A DNA stretch of 64,000 bases. Origin: Pseudorhodobacter wandonensis (GTDB lineage Bacteria > Pseudomonadota > Alphaproteobacteria > Rhodobacterales > Rhodobacteraceae). Under the pieces are notes generated by a model. The model was not told where the DNA came from, ran no database searches, and was given only the letters and a program-made list of their open reading frames with translations. The stretch covers positions 1 to 64,000 of the forward strand of contig NZ_LGHT01000036.1 in assembly GCF_001202035.1 (NCBI RefSeq), given 5' to 3'. Made by a program: the position numbers and the translations under genes. Of this stretch, positions 46,536 through 55,085 are shown piece by piece. Numbering within the stretch: position 1 is the stretch's first letter; each line of letters starts with the position of its first letter.

Positions 46536-46667
46536 TTATTTGATTTTTTTGCCCGCGATTGTTGTGCCGTCCTTGCCAGCATTGGAATTGGCAGTGGCCA
46601 GCACCTTGGGCACTTCTTTTTTTGGCTTTTTGGCTTCTTTATTGCCTTTGTTTTTTTCTTTGGACAT
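46536..46667 (-). CDS. 43-residue lysine-rich microprotein
   Basis: A very short gene with the ATG at 46667 and a TAA at 46536–46538. The product opens MSKEKNKGNKEAKKPKKE and continues with VPKVLATANSNAGKDGTT and a basic end IAGKKIK. It is strongly basic, with 14 lysines in 43 residues, and lacks hydrophobic segments. GGGAATACG precedes the start. I recognise similar short Lys-rich proteins in other alphaproteobacteria, which supports it as real. A nucleic-acid-binding role is possible on charge grounds only. Confidence 0.6.
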   Translation of the reverse strand: MSKEKNKGNKEAKKPKKEVPKVLATANSNAGKDGTTIAGKKIK

Positions 46668-47060
46668 GTCGTATTCCCTTAGTCAGGTTTCCGCTTTGGC
46701 CCATGCCAGGCGGATCGCTGCGCTGGGTGTCCTTCGACCGGCTAACAGCCGTGCGAGTGATCCCATTGGGCATCAGGGGCGGACCAAATTGCGGTGCCGG
46801 AGCCTGTAACCAATAGATAAGCCCGCGGCTGCAGGTGCACAAGTAGGGACGGGCGGGCTTGTGCAAGACATCGTGCCACATGCCTGATTGGTGCGCAATT
46901 TGTAACGAAAGCGGCGATTTACCCCTACTGGGAACCGCTGCGAAACACTGGCCGACATTAGTGGCCGATGCCGCAAATTTGGTCTTGGTGTTTTGGCTTT
47001 GCTATGGTCTTTGCAATGCAAGGGCCGGTGATTGTTGCCCGATTGATGCATGGGGGAACG
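46668..47060. other. Intergenic region before the phosphohexomutase gene
   Basis: No convincing gene lies in this 393-bp stretch. AAGCCCGC at 46819–46826 pairs with GCGGGCTT at 46853–46860, enclosing 26 bases; this could be a hairpin RNA or terminator. No tRNA or known riboswitch fold was recognised. The 3' part (46960–47060) presumably holds the promoter of the mutase gene. Confidence 0.4.
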
Positions 47061-48434
47061 ATGACCGCGCTGACCTGCTTTAAAGCATATGACGTTCGCG
47101 GCCGCCTTGGTGTCGAGCTGGATGAAGACGTCGCGCGACGGATTGCCCGCGCCTTTGCCGAGGTTCTGGGCACTGGACATGTGGTTGTTGGTCATGATCC
47201 GCGCGCCTCGTCACTGGCTTTGTTCGATGCCGTTAAACGCGGGTTGGTCGAAGCAGGCGTCGAGGTGCTGGACCTGGGGCTTTGCGGTACAGAAGAGATG
47301 TATCACGCAACCGCCTATTTCGAGGCCGACGGCGGAATAGAGGTCACCGCCTCCCATAACCCGATGGATTACAACGGCTTGAAGATGGTCAAGGCAGGTG
47401 CGGCGCCTCTGGATCCGGCGACCGATATTGTCAAGATAAAGGCTTTGGCAGAAAGCGGCCAATTCAAGCCTGAGAAACCAGGCGGCAATATACGGCCTGC
47501 CAAAGCTGCGCGGGGGGCCTATGTGCGCGCGGCGCTATCGTTTATTGATGTGCCTGCGTTGCGTCCGATGAAGATTCTTGTGAATGCCGGAAATGGTGCC
47601 GCAGGCCCGACCTTTGACGCGATCGCCGCGGCTTTGGCCAAACGCCGCGCGCCCTTGTCATTCATCTGTATGAACCATGAACCTGATGGCAGCTTTCCCA
47701 ATGGCATCCCCAACCCCTTGCTGCCCGAAAACCGTCCAGTGACAGCAAATGCCGTTCTGGCGGCAGGGGCCGATTTGGGTGTGGCATGGGACGGTGATTT
47801 TGACCGCTGTTTCCTGTTCGATCATTTGGGACGATTTGTGCCGGGCGAATTTGTCGTAGGCCTATTGGCCGAGGTGTTTCTGGCCAAGGAAAAAGGCGCC
47901 AAGATTGTGCATGACCCGCGCGTCATGTGGAATACCAAGGAAATCGTAACCCGCTTGGGCGGTACCGCAGTAATGGCTCGCACCGGCCACGCCTATCTAA
48001 AGCAGGCATTGCGCGATACAGGCGCGGTATACGGTGGCGAAATGTCGGCCCATCACTACTTTCGCGATTTTGCTTGCTGTGACAGTGGCATGATCCCGTG
48101 GCTGCTGATCATCGAGCTCATGTCGCGGCGTGGCGCATCATTGGCTGACCTGATTTCCGAAAGGATGACCGCCTTTCCATCCTCGGGCGAGATCAACTTT
48201 CGCGTGGACGATTCCGGAGCTGCCCTGACACGCGTGCTGGCGGCATATGAAAAGCAGGCCGTGGCGCGTGACGATACAGATGGATTGTCATTGGATATGG
48301 GCGACTGGCGCCTGAATCTGCGCGCGTCCAACACCGAGCCTTTGTTGCGCCTGAACGTCGAGGCGCAGCGCGACCCCAGCTTGGTTGCCGTTGCAGTGGA
48401 ACGGTTGCGCATGTTGATCGAAGCGACCGCCTGA
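47061..48434 (+). CDS. Phosphomannomutase/phosphoglucomutase family
   Basis: A 457-residue alpha-D-phosphohexomutase interconverting sugar 1- and 6-phosphates for surface polysaccharide synthesis. The phosphoserine loop is TASHNPMDYNGLK (Ser98), the metal loop is WDGDFDRC, the sugar-binding loop is GGEMSAHHYFRDF, and the phosphate-binding loop is RASNTEPLLRLNVEA. This GEMSAHH form is typical of bacterial ManB/CpsG and AlgC types, which favour mannose/glucose. The ATG at 47061 with GGGGGAA upstream fits the family start (TCFKAYDVRG). Confidence 0.92.
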   Translation: MTALTCFKAYDVRGRLGVELDEDVARRIARAFAEVLGTGHVVVGHDPRASSLALFDAVKRGLVEAGVEVLDLGLCGTEEMYHATAYFEADGGIEVTASHNPMDYNGLKMVKAGAAPLDPATDIVKIKALAESGQFKPEKPGGNIRPAKAARGAYVRAALSFIDVPALRPMKILVNAGNGAAGPTFDAIAAALAKRRAPLSFICMNHEPDGSFPNGIPNPLLPENRPVTANAVLAAGADLGVAWDGDFDRCFLFDHLGRFVPGEFVVGLLAEVFLAKEKGAKIVHDPRVMWNTKEIVTRLGGTAVMARTGHAYLKQALRDTGAVYGGEMSAHHYFRDFACCDSGMIPWLLIIELMSRRGASLADLISERMTAFPSSGEINFRVDDSGAALTRVLAAYEKQAVARDDTDGLSLDMGDWRLNLRASNTEPLLRLNVEAQRDPSLVAVAVERLRMLIEATA

Positions 48435-48557
48435 ATTTTGGCAAGAAATCCGGTTGCGTTCGATGGCCGTGGCTTGGCCAGACCTTCAATAGTCGCTTTT
48501 GCCAATTGGCATTCCCGCGCGGGCCGCTAACCTGAGCGGAAAAACACGAGGTGTCAC

Positions 48558-50594
48558 ATGTCCGGCGATCCGCTTTTGCAGCCCTATCAATTAAAGCATC
48601 TGACCCTGCGCAACAGGATCATGATCACCAGCCATGAGCCCGCCTATCCCGATGATGGGATGCCCAAGGATCGCTACCGCGCCTATCACGTCGAACGTGC
48701 CCGCGCAGGCGTTGCCCTGACCATGACCGCCGGTTCCGGCTCGGTTTCGCGCGACAGCCCGCCGGTGTTCAACAACATCCTTGTGTGGAAGGATGAAGTG
48801 GTCGGCTGGATGAAGCAGATGGCCGATGAGTGCCACGATCACGGTGCGGCGGTGATGATCCAGCTTACGCATTTGGGGCGGCGCACAAGGTGGGACAAAG
48901 GCGATTGGCTGCCATCTGTTTCCACCAGCCATACCCGCGAGCCTGCGCATCGTGCCTATCCCAAAAAGCTGGAAGATTGGGATATCTCGCGCATTATCAA
49001 TGACTACGCCGATGGCGCTGAACGCATGTATGCGGCCGGTTTGGATGGGGTCGAATTGGAATGCTACGGCCATTTGATGGACCAGTTCATGTCGCCCTTT
49101 ACCAACGAATTGGATGGTCCCTATGGCGGCAGTTTGGAAAACCGAGCACGGTTTGCGCTGGAGGTGGCGGCCGCGATACGTGCGCGTGTGGGTGAAAAAT
49201 TCCTGATCGGAATGCGCTATACGGCGGATGAGGCGGCCAAGGGCGGCATTGACGCCGAAGAAGGCGTAGCGATTGGTAAACTGTTTCGTGACAGTGGAAA
49301 TGTGGACTTTCTGAATGTCATCCGCGGGCAAATCCATACCGATCCTGCGATGACCGATGTAATTCCGATTCAAGGCATGAAATCTGCCCCGCACCTCGAT
49401 TTTGCCGGCCGTATCCGTGCCGAGGTGGGGATGCCCACCTTCCACGCCAGCCGCATCCCCGATGTCGCCACCGCCCGCCATGCCATTGCCAGTGGCAAGC
49501 TGGATATGGTCGGCATGACCCGCGCCCATATGACCGACCCGCATCTGGTGCGTAAAATCATCGAGGGGCGTGAGGATGACATCCGCCCCTGTGTCGGCGC
49601 GAATTATTGCCTTGACCGGATTTATCAGGGCGGCCACGCCTATTGCATCCACAACCCCTCGACAGGGCGAGAGCTGGAACAACCACATGAGATTGCACCC
49701 GCAGATGTTGCGCGCAAGGTGCTGATCATCGGCGCAGGGCCGGCAGGGCTTGAGGCTGCGCGCGTGGCGGCCGTGCGCGGGCATCGCGTGGTGGTGCATG
49801 AGGCCGCGCCACAGGCGGGTGGCCAAATCCGGCTGACCGCACAAACCCCGCGCCGGCGTGAAATGATCGGGATCATCGATTGGCGTCTGGCACAATGTGA
49901 AAAGCTGGGAGTTGTCATAAAATACAATAGCTTGGCTGACGAAGCTGAGGTGTTGGACGAGGCGCCGGACGTCGTGATAATCGCCACAGGCGGTTTGCCA
50001 GAAACGGCTATTCTGGAAAGCGGAAATGATCTGGTCACCTCGGCTTGGGATATTTTGTCGGGCGATGTACGCCCCGGCGCCAATGTGCTGGTCTATGACG
50101 AGGCGGGCGATCCGGTCGCACTGCAAGCCGCCGACAAGGTGATTGCGGCAGGCGGAAAAGTTGAAATCATGACCCGTGACCGCAGCTTTTCGCCCGAGGT
50201 CATGGCGATGAACCTTGTACCTTACATGCGCACGCTGCAACGGGCCGATGCGGTGTTTACCGTTACATGGCGTGTGCTGTCGGTTCGGCGTGACGGCAAC
50301 GAACTGCTGGCAACACTTGGCTCGGATTATGGCGATATGACACGTGAACGGCGGGTCGATCAGGTTATCATCAACAATGGTACCGTGCCGCTGGACGATC
50401 TGTATTTCACGTTGAAACCCTTGTCGAAAAATCTGGGGCAAGTCGATTATGAGGCACTGATTGCGCGCCAGCCGCAAATGCCAACACCCAACCCAAAGGG
50501 CGCGTTTTCGCTCTACCGGATTGGCGATGCTGTCGCCTCTCGCAACACCCATGCCGCGATTTATGATGCGCTGCGGCTGATGCGCACGCTGTAA
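48558..50594 (+). CDS. FMN/FAD oxidoreductase of the 2,4-dienoyl-CoA reductase/TMADH type
   Basis: A 678-residue protein with an N-terminal old-yellow-enzyme barrel binding FMN (about 5–340; PYQLKHLTLRNRI, DGVELECYGHLMDQFMSP), an Fe–S linker, and a C-terminal FAD/NAD-type Rossmann domain (VLIIGAGPAGLEAARVAA). Relatives reduce dienoyl-CoA or demethylate amines such as trimethylamine and N-methylproline; the sequence most resembles the putative N-methylproline demethylase group. The linker reads CVGANYC then C after 11 residues: Cys345, Cys351, Cys363, with Ala348 where trimethylamine dehydrogenase has its second Cys. A [4Fe-4S] cluster with three Cys ligands or an altered one is thus expected. 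No dedicated electron-transfer gene is adjacent. Confidence 0.82.
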   Translation: MSGDPLLQPYQLKHLTLRNRIMITSHEPAYPDDGMPKDRYRAYHVERARAGVALTMTAGSGSVSRDSPPVFNNILVWKDEVVGWMKQMADECHDHGAAVMIQLTHLGRRTRWDKGDWLPSVSTSHTREPAHRAYPKKLEDWDISRIINDYADGAERMYAAGLDGVELECYGHLMDQFMSPFTNELDGPYGGSLENRARFALEVAAAIRARVGEKFLIGMRYTADEAAKGGIDAEEGVAIGKLFRDSGNVDFLNVIRGQIHTDPAMTDVIPIQGMKSAPHLDFAGRIRAEVGMPTFHASRIPDVATARHAIASGKLDMVGMTRAHMTDPHLVRKIIEGREDDIRPCVGANYCLDRIYQGGHAYCIHNPSTGRELEQPHEIAPADVARKVLIIGAGPAGLEAARVAAVRGHRVVVHEAAPQAGGQIRLTAQTPRRREMIGIIDWRLAQCEKLGVVIKYNSLADEAEVLDEAPDVVIIATGGLPETAILESGNDLVTSAWDILSGDVRPGANVLVYDEAGDPVALQAADKVIAAGGKVEIMTRDRSFSPEVMAMNLVPYMRTLQRADAVFTVTWRVLSVRRDGNELLATLGSDYGDMTRERRVDQVIINNGTVPLDDLYFTLKPLSKNLGQVDYEALIARQPQMPTPNPKGAFSLYRIGDAVASRNTHAAIYDALRLMRTL

Positions 50595-50658
50595 GCTGCG
50601 GTCTTGGCGACCCCGCGCCCAAGTGCTAAAGCCAGCGCAAACCGGATTGGAGACGACA

Positions 50659-51549
50659 ATGACCCAAGCTTTGGACCAAGAGCGCGCAACGGCAGCGGCG
50701 TGGTTTCGCACGTTGCGCGATGAAATCGTTGCAAGTTTCGAAGCATTGGAGGACCGCCAGACCAAAGGCCCGACCGCCAGCCTGCCAGCAGGCCGGTTTG
50801 AGGTGACGCCAACCAAACGCAGCGCCGAAGATGGGTCAGACGCCGGTGGCGGCTTGATGTCCGTCATGCGCGGCGGGCGGGTGTTTGAAAAGGTGGGGGT
50901 GAATGTTTCCACCGTTTACGGCGATCTTGGCCCCGCCGCACAAAAGGCGATGGCAGCGCGTGGCGTGCCCGGCATGGAAAGCGACCCGCGTTTCTGGGCC
51001 TCGGGCATCAGCCTTGTGGCCCATATGCAAAACCCGCATGCGCCCGCCGTTCACATGAACACGCGGATGTTCTGGACCCCGCATGCCTGGTGGTTTGGCG
51101 GCGGGTCAGATTTGAACCCCTGCATCGAATACGCCGATGACACAGCCCATTTTCACGCCACACAACAGGCGCATCTGGCGCCGCATGGCGATGACCTCTA
51201 CCCCAAGCTAAAGGCTTGGGCGGATGAGTATTTCTACATTCCCCACCGCAACCGTGCACGTGGCGTGGGCGGCATTTTTATGGACGACCGTAATTCAGGC
51301 GATTGGGCAGCAGATTTTGCGCTGACCCAAGATATTGGCCGCGCGTTTCTGCCCGCCTATGTGCCGCTGGTCGATGCACGGCGTGATACAGTTTGGACCG
51401 ATGCAGACAAGGAAGCCCAGCTTGTCCACCGCGGGCTATATGCCGAATATAACCTTGTGTATGATCGTGGCACCAAATTTGGCCTTGCCACGGGGCATGA
51501 CGCAAATGCTGTGTTGATGAGCCTGCCACCGATGGCCAAATGGATCTGA
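50659..51549 (+). CDS. hemF: Oxygen-dependent coproporphyrinogen III oxidase
   Basis: Converts coproporphyrinogen III to protoporphyrinogen IX with oxygen in haem synthesis. The 296-residue protein has the diagnostic HMNTRMFWTPHAWWFGGGSD and GVGGIFMDD segments, and KLKAWADEYFYIPHRNRARGVGG. A GGAGACG site precedes the ATG at 50659. The stop overlaps the idi start by ten bases. HemF is the aerobic form; an anaerobic HemN may exist elsewhere. Confidence 0.95.
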   Translation: MTQALDQERATAAAWFRTLRDEIVASFEALEDRQTKGPTASLPAGRFEVTPTKRSAEDGSDAGGGLMSVMRGGRVFEKVGVNVSTVYGDLGPAAQKAMAARGVPGMESDPRFWASGISLVAHMQNPHAPAVHMNTRMFWTPHAWWFGGGSDLNPCIEYADDTAHFHATQQAHLAPHGDDLYPKLKAWADEYFYIPHRNRARGVGGIFMDDRNSGDWAADFALTQDIGRAFLPAYVPLVDARRDTVWTDADKEAQLVHRGLYAEYNLVYDRGTKFGLATGHDANAVLMSLPPMAKWI

Positions 51550-52055
51550 TACCTGCTTGGATAGAGGGCGTTTTGCAGCCGGTTGAAAAGCTGGCTGTGC
51601 ATCAGCGTGGATTGCAGCACAAAGCGGTGTCGGTTTTCGTGTTGGCGGGCGACCGGCTGCTGATCCAGCAACGTGCCGCGGGCAAATACCATACGCCGAA
51701 CCTTTGGGCCAATACCTGCTGCACCCACCCGCATTGGGATGAGGCACACGCAGCCTGTGCGCATCGCAGGCTGGTGGATGAGCTGGGCATTGCAGGCCTG
51801 GATCTGCGCGCCGTGGGCGAAGTGCGATATCGCGCCGATGTGGGTGTTGGTCTGACCGAGGATGAAGTTGTAGCGGTGTTCGTGGCCGAGGCAGGCGCAG
51901 ATCTGGCGATGACCTTGAACCCGGATGAGGTGCAAGCCGTGCGATGGGTGGCCATTGATGCGCTGCTGCGCGAGATAGAGCAGGCACCAGAGGTCTTTAC
52001 CCCTTGGCTGCGGATCTATCTGACCAAGCACCGCACCCAGATTTTGGGTGCATGA
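51540..52055 (+). CDS. idi: Isopentenyl-diphosphate isomerase, type 1
   Basis: A 171-residue Nudix-fold enzyme that interconverts isopentenyl and dimethylallyl diphosphates. The active-site Cys lies in NTCCTHPHWDE, with the His/Glu metal ligands of the segment QQRAAGKYHTPNLWANTCC and EDEVVAVFVAE. Its start overlaps the hemF stop by ten bases, so it is coupled to haem synthesis; both feed tetrapyrrole–isoprenoid products such as haem O/A or bacteriochlorophyll, but no photosynthesis genes are seen here. Confidence 0.92.
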   Translation: MDLIPAWIEGVLQPVEKLAVHQRGLQHKAVSVFVLAGDRLLIQQRAAGKYHTPNLWANTCCTHPHWDEAHAACAHRRLVDELGIAGLDLRAVGEVRYRADVGVGLTEDEVVAVFVAEAGADLAMTLNPDEVQAVRWVAIDALLREIEQAPEVFTPWLRIYLTKHRTQILGA

Positions 52056-52122
52056 CAGCGTTTTGTGCTTGGCTTTGGCGCGGCCGTGACTAGGCTTTGT
52101 CGAAACAACATAGGGCGCGAAA

Positions 52123-52731
52123 ATGAAGCTGTATTTGGCCAAAGGCACGATCTCGATCGCGGTGGCGATTGCGTTGGAAGAGGCGGGCTTGTCCTATACG
52201 CCTGTGGTGCTTGACTTCGCCGCAGGGGCGCAAACGCAGCCCGCGTATCTGGCGATAAACCCAAAAGGGCGTGTGCCAAGTTTGATCCTCGATCAGGCGA
52301 GGCTGACGGAAACCGGTGCGATCTTGGAATATATCGGCAGTTTGGCGCCCGCACTTGTCCCTCAGGACGCAATCCAAGCGGCCAAAATGCGCGAGGCAAT
52401 GTACTATATCGCGTCTACCTTACATGTGAATCATGCGCATAAACTGCGTGGCCAACGCTGGGCGAATGAGGATGCCAGCTTTGCCGATATGCGGGCCAAG
52501 GTGCCCGAAACGATGCGGGCGGCCTGCGCCTATTTGGAGGTTGAGGTGATCCAAGGGCCCTTTGTTTTGGGGGCGCAGTTGACCTTGGCCGATGCCTACT
52601 TGTTCGTCGCCACGACCTGGTTGGCGGGGGATGGCGTGGATGTGACGGCCTTTCCCACGCTATATGCCTTTATGGCCGCGATGGAGGCGCGGGCCTCAGT
52701 GCGTAAAGTGCGGGCTGCGGGCTGGTTGTAA
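52123..52731 (+). CDS. Glutathione S-transferase
   Basis: A 202-residue GST. The N-terminal thioredoxin-like domain has PKGRVPSLILDQARLTETGAILEYI, where the cis-Pro and ESxxI-type residues bind glutathione, and the C-terminal domain is helical with the LTLADAYLFVATTW N-capping segment. The first-strand catalytic residue (MKLYLAKGTISIAVAIALEEAG) appears to be a Ser/Thr in the beta-class position. Substrate unknown. It is 67 bp after idi on the same strand. Confidence 0.9.
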   Translation: MKLYLAKGTISIAVAIALEEAGLSYTPVVLDFAAGAQTQPAYLAINPKGRVPSLILDQARLTETGAILEYIGSLAPALVPQDAIQAAKMREAMYYIASTLHVNHAHKLRGQRWANEDASFADMRAKVPETMRAACAYLEVEVIQGPFVLGAQLTLADAYLFVATTWLAGDGVDVTAFPTLYAFMAAMEARASVRKVRAAGWL

Positions 52732-52800
52732 CGGTTCTGCCAAGGCCGGGTTTGGGGGCTGGCGACAGGTTTTAGGTATTTGAGCCAAGATGATGATGGA

Positions 52801-54192
52801 TCAGCTGTTCTTGATCCATGCGCCAAGTGTGGCAAGGCGCGAGGGGTTAGCGCCTTTGGCCTCGGCACGGTCGGCAGCGTTCAAGAGTTTGTACATTCCG
52901 CGCAGGCCGAACCAGCGCAGCGGCTCGGGTTCCCATTTGCGCAAAGGGCGGTTGACCCAAGGCAGGCAGGTCAGCGCGGTGGTTCTGTCCAAGGCAAGAT
53001 CGGCCAAGGTGCGCCCGGCGAGGTTTGAGGTCGAGACGCCAACCCCGACATAACCGCCCGCAGATCCAATGCGGGTGGATGTATCAAAATCCACCCTTGC
53101 GCACCAATCGCGCGGCACGCCAAGGGTGCCGCACCAAGCATGGTCGATCGGTGCATTGGCGGCGGCGGGGAAATGGGTTCTCAGAACGGCAATCAGGCGG
53201 CGGATGGTTTCGTCATCGGGGGTGCCATCCGTATCCAGCCGGTTGTTGAACCGGTAGGGAATGCCGCGCCCGCCCACGGCGATACGCCCGTCATCTGTGC
53301 GCTGGCAATAGCAATAGGCATTTGCGAAATCTCCAAATATTTCATAGCCTTTCCAGCCGATCTTATCCCAAGTCTGTGCGCTCAGGGGGGCGGTGATGAT
53401 CTGGGCCGAGTTTAGCGGCAATAGATCGCGGTGATGGCCTGCAAGCTGGCTGGTAAACGCCTCGGTCGCGCGCAGGATCGTGCGGGCGCGCACAGTCCCG
53501 TACGGCGTTTCAACGTGGCCCGGATGCAGTGCGGTGGCGGGTGTGTTTTCAAAGATCTGCACGCCCAGGGTTTCAACCAGCCGCGCCAGCCCTTGTACCA
53601 GTTTGGCGGGCTGGATGCGGGCGACATTGGGCACGACCATCGCACCTTGGGCCGCAGGAATTTTGATGCGGGTTGCAAGCGCTTTGGCGTCAATCATATG
53701 GACATCCTCACCCCAAAAGCTGCGGGTTTGGAGTTCTGCCTGCAGGCGCGACAGTTGGGCTGCATTGGTCGCGACCAGCAGTTCATCCGTGCGGCGGATA
53801 TCGGCGTCGATACTGGCAGACTGAGCGACGGATATGATTTCATCCACTGTGCCCGCCATTGCGCGCACCATCGCCCGCAGACTTTCTGCATCCGAGGTCG
53901 CAAGATAGCGGTCATGCGACCAGGCAAAGCCACCTGTCATCCAGCCGCCATTGCGCCCCGAGGCACCAAAGCCCACCTGCCGCGCCTCCAGCACCGCGAT
54001 GTTCAGGGCAGGGGCAGCGCGGGCCAGATAATAAGCCGTCCAAAGGCCGGTGAAACCTGCGCCGATGATGCAAATATCAAGCTCTTGGGGGGCGACCAGC
54101 TGCCCCCGTACAGGCTGCGGGCCGATCTGGCGATGCCAGAATGAGGTTTCACCCGTTCTTTCGGGCCAGAGTTCAGGAGTCATGTGTGTCAT
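52801..54192 (-). CDS. FAD-dependent oxidoreductase, PuuB-like
   Basis: A 463-residue DAO-family flavoprotein. The FAD-binding motif is DICIIGAGFTGLWTAYYLAR, with the ARQVGFGASGRNGGWM loop typical of gamma-glutamylputrescine oxidases (PuuB, OrdL). It would oxidise a secondary amine of a polyamine or amino-acid derivative. The start ATG at 54192 is preferred; a second ATG nine bases in is possible and no strong ribosome-binding site is seen. It is divergent from the PIMT gene. A PuuD-like gene lies about 9 kb away, which is not close enough to infer a pathway. Confidence 0.85.
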   Translation of the reverse strand: MTHMTPELWPERTGETSFWHRQIGPQPVRGQLVAPQELDICIIGAGFTGLWTAYYLARAAPALNIAVLEARQVGFGASGRNGGWMTGGFAWSHDRYLATSDAESLRAMVRAMAGTVDEIISVAQSASIDADIRRTDELLVATNAAQLSRLQAELQTRSFWGEDVHMIDAKALATRIKIPAAQGAMVVPNVARIQPAKLVQGLARLVETLGVQIFENTPATALHPGHVETPYGTVRARTILRATEAFTSQLAGHHRDLLPLNSAQIITAPLSAQTWDKIGWKGYEIFGDFANAYCYCQRTDDGRIAVGGRGIPYRFNNRLDTDGTPDDETIRRLIAVLRTHFPAAANAPIDHAWCGTLGVPRDWCARVDFDTSTRIGSAGGYVGVGVSTSNLAGRTLADLALDRTTALTCLPWVNRPLRKWEPEPLRWFGLRGMYKLLNAADRAEAKGANPSRLATLGAWIKNS

Positions 54193-54367
54193 AAAAGCGC
54201 AGAATGACGTGGAGCGCTTTTGGAGGCAAGCTTTGTAATGGCCCGGTAAGACAATGCATGCTAACATACGGCACGTTATGGACTAAAAGTCGGGGCACAA
54301 TATGTTGCCCAAGGCACAGATCTGTGGCATCACTTTCGCAATTATAACCAAACCGAAGAGTTCAGAC

Positions 54368-55021
54368 ATGTCCAATTTCGCCGCCCGCCGGACCATGATG
54401 GTCGACACGCAGGTTCGCCCTTCGGATGTGACCAAGTTTCCGATCATTGAATCGATGCTTGCCGTCCCGCGTGAAGCCTATGTGCCGAACGACCAGCTTG
54501 AGGCCGCTTATGTTGGTGGCAACCTTGAAATCGCGCCGGGCCGTGTGATGCTTGAACCGCGCAGCTTTGGCAAGTTGCTGGACGCGGTTGATGTGCAACC
54601 GAATGAGGCCGTGCTTGATCTGGGCTGTGGTTATGGCTACTCGACCGCCGTGATTGCCCGCCTTGCCGAGGTTGTTGTTGCCGTTGAGGAAGACGAAGCA
54701 CTTGCCGCTGATGCGCAACGCCGCCTGTCAGAGCATGGCGTCGACAATGCCGCAGTGGTTTCCGGGCCTTTGGTCGCCGGTGCTGCAAAGCATGGGCCAT
54801 ATGATGTGATCATCGTGCAAGGCGCCGTAGAAGATGTGCCCGCGGCTTTGATCGATCAGCTGAAAGATGGTGGCCGGATTGCTGCGATCTTTATGGAAGG
54901 CAGCCTTGGTGTTGCCCGTATCGGCCATAAATCTGCGCAGGGTTTGACTTGGCGCTACGCTTTTAACGCCTCGGCCCCTGTGTTGCAGGGCTTCGCAAAA
55001 TCCAAAGCCTTTGCATTCTGA
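54368..55021 (+). CDS. Protein-L-isoaspartate O-methyltransferase-like
   Basis: A 217-residue S-adenosylmethionine-dependent methyltransferase. The SAM motif is VLDLGCGYGYSTAV, preceded by the family opening NFAARRTMMVDTQVRPSDV and VPREAYVPNDQLEAAYVGGN. The post-motifs (YDVIIVQGAVEDVP, LKDGGRIAAIF) fit PIMT, which repairs or marks isoaspartyl residues. It lies immediately before a TolC-type gene, a common pairing in Rhodobacterales, 64 bp away. In that setting it may be constitutive. Confidence 0.85.
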   Translation: MSNFAARRTMMVDTQVRPSDVTKFPIIESMLAVPREAYVPNDQLEAAYVGGNLEIAPGRVMLEPRSFGKLLDAVDVQPNEAVLDLGCGYGYSTAVIARLAEVVVAVEEDEALAADAQRRLSEHGVDNAAVVSGPLVAGAAKHGPYDVIIVQGAVEDVPAALIDQLKDGGRIAAIFMEGSLGVARIGHKSAQGLTWRYAFNASAPVLQGFAKSKAFAF

Positions 55022-55046
55022 GGATCAAGAAAATAGTCGCGAAAAG

Positions 55047-55079
55047 CGAGCAGGAATAATAGCAGAAACGAGCAGGAAT
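55047..55079 (+). repeat. Direct repeat in the tolC leader
   Basis: CGAGCAGGAAT occurs at 55047–55057 and again at 55069–55079, 22 bp apart. The second copy contains the AGGA ribosome-binding site before the tolC ATG at 55086. The first copy would offer a second AGGA further upstream. Function not established. Confidence 0.7.
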
Positions 55080-55085
55080 TAGAAA

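Noticed and set aside
46700-46900. Possible tRNA gene before the phosphohexomutase
   Set aside because: No cloverleaf with a T-arm GTTC-like consensus could be drawn; only one hairpin is present.
48591-50912. 773-codon minus-strand frame opposite the FMN/FAD oxidoreductase gene
   Set aside because: It has no family match and arises from codon bias; the plus-strand gene has clear FMN and FAD motifs.
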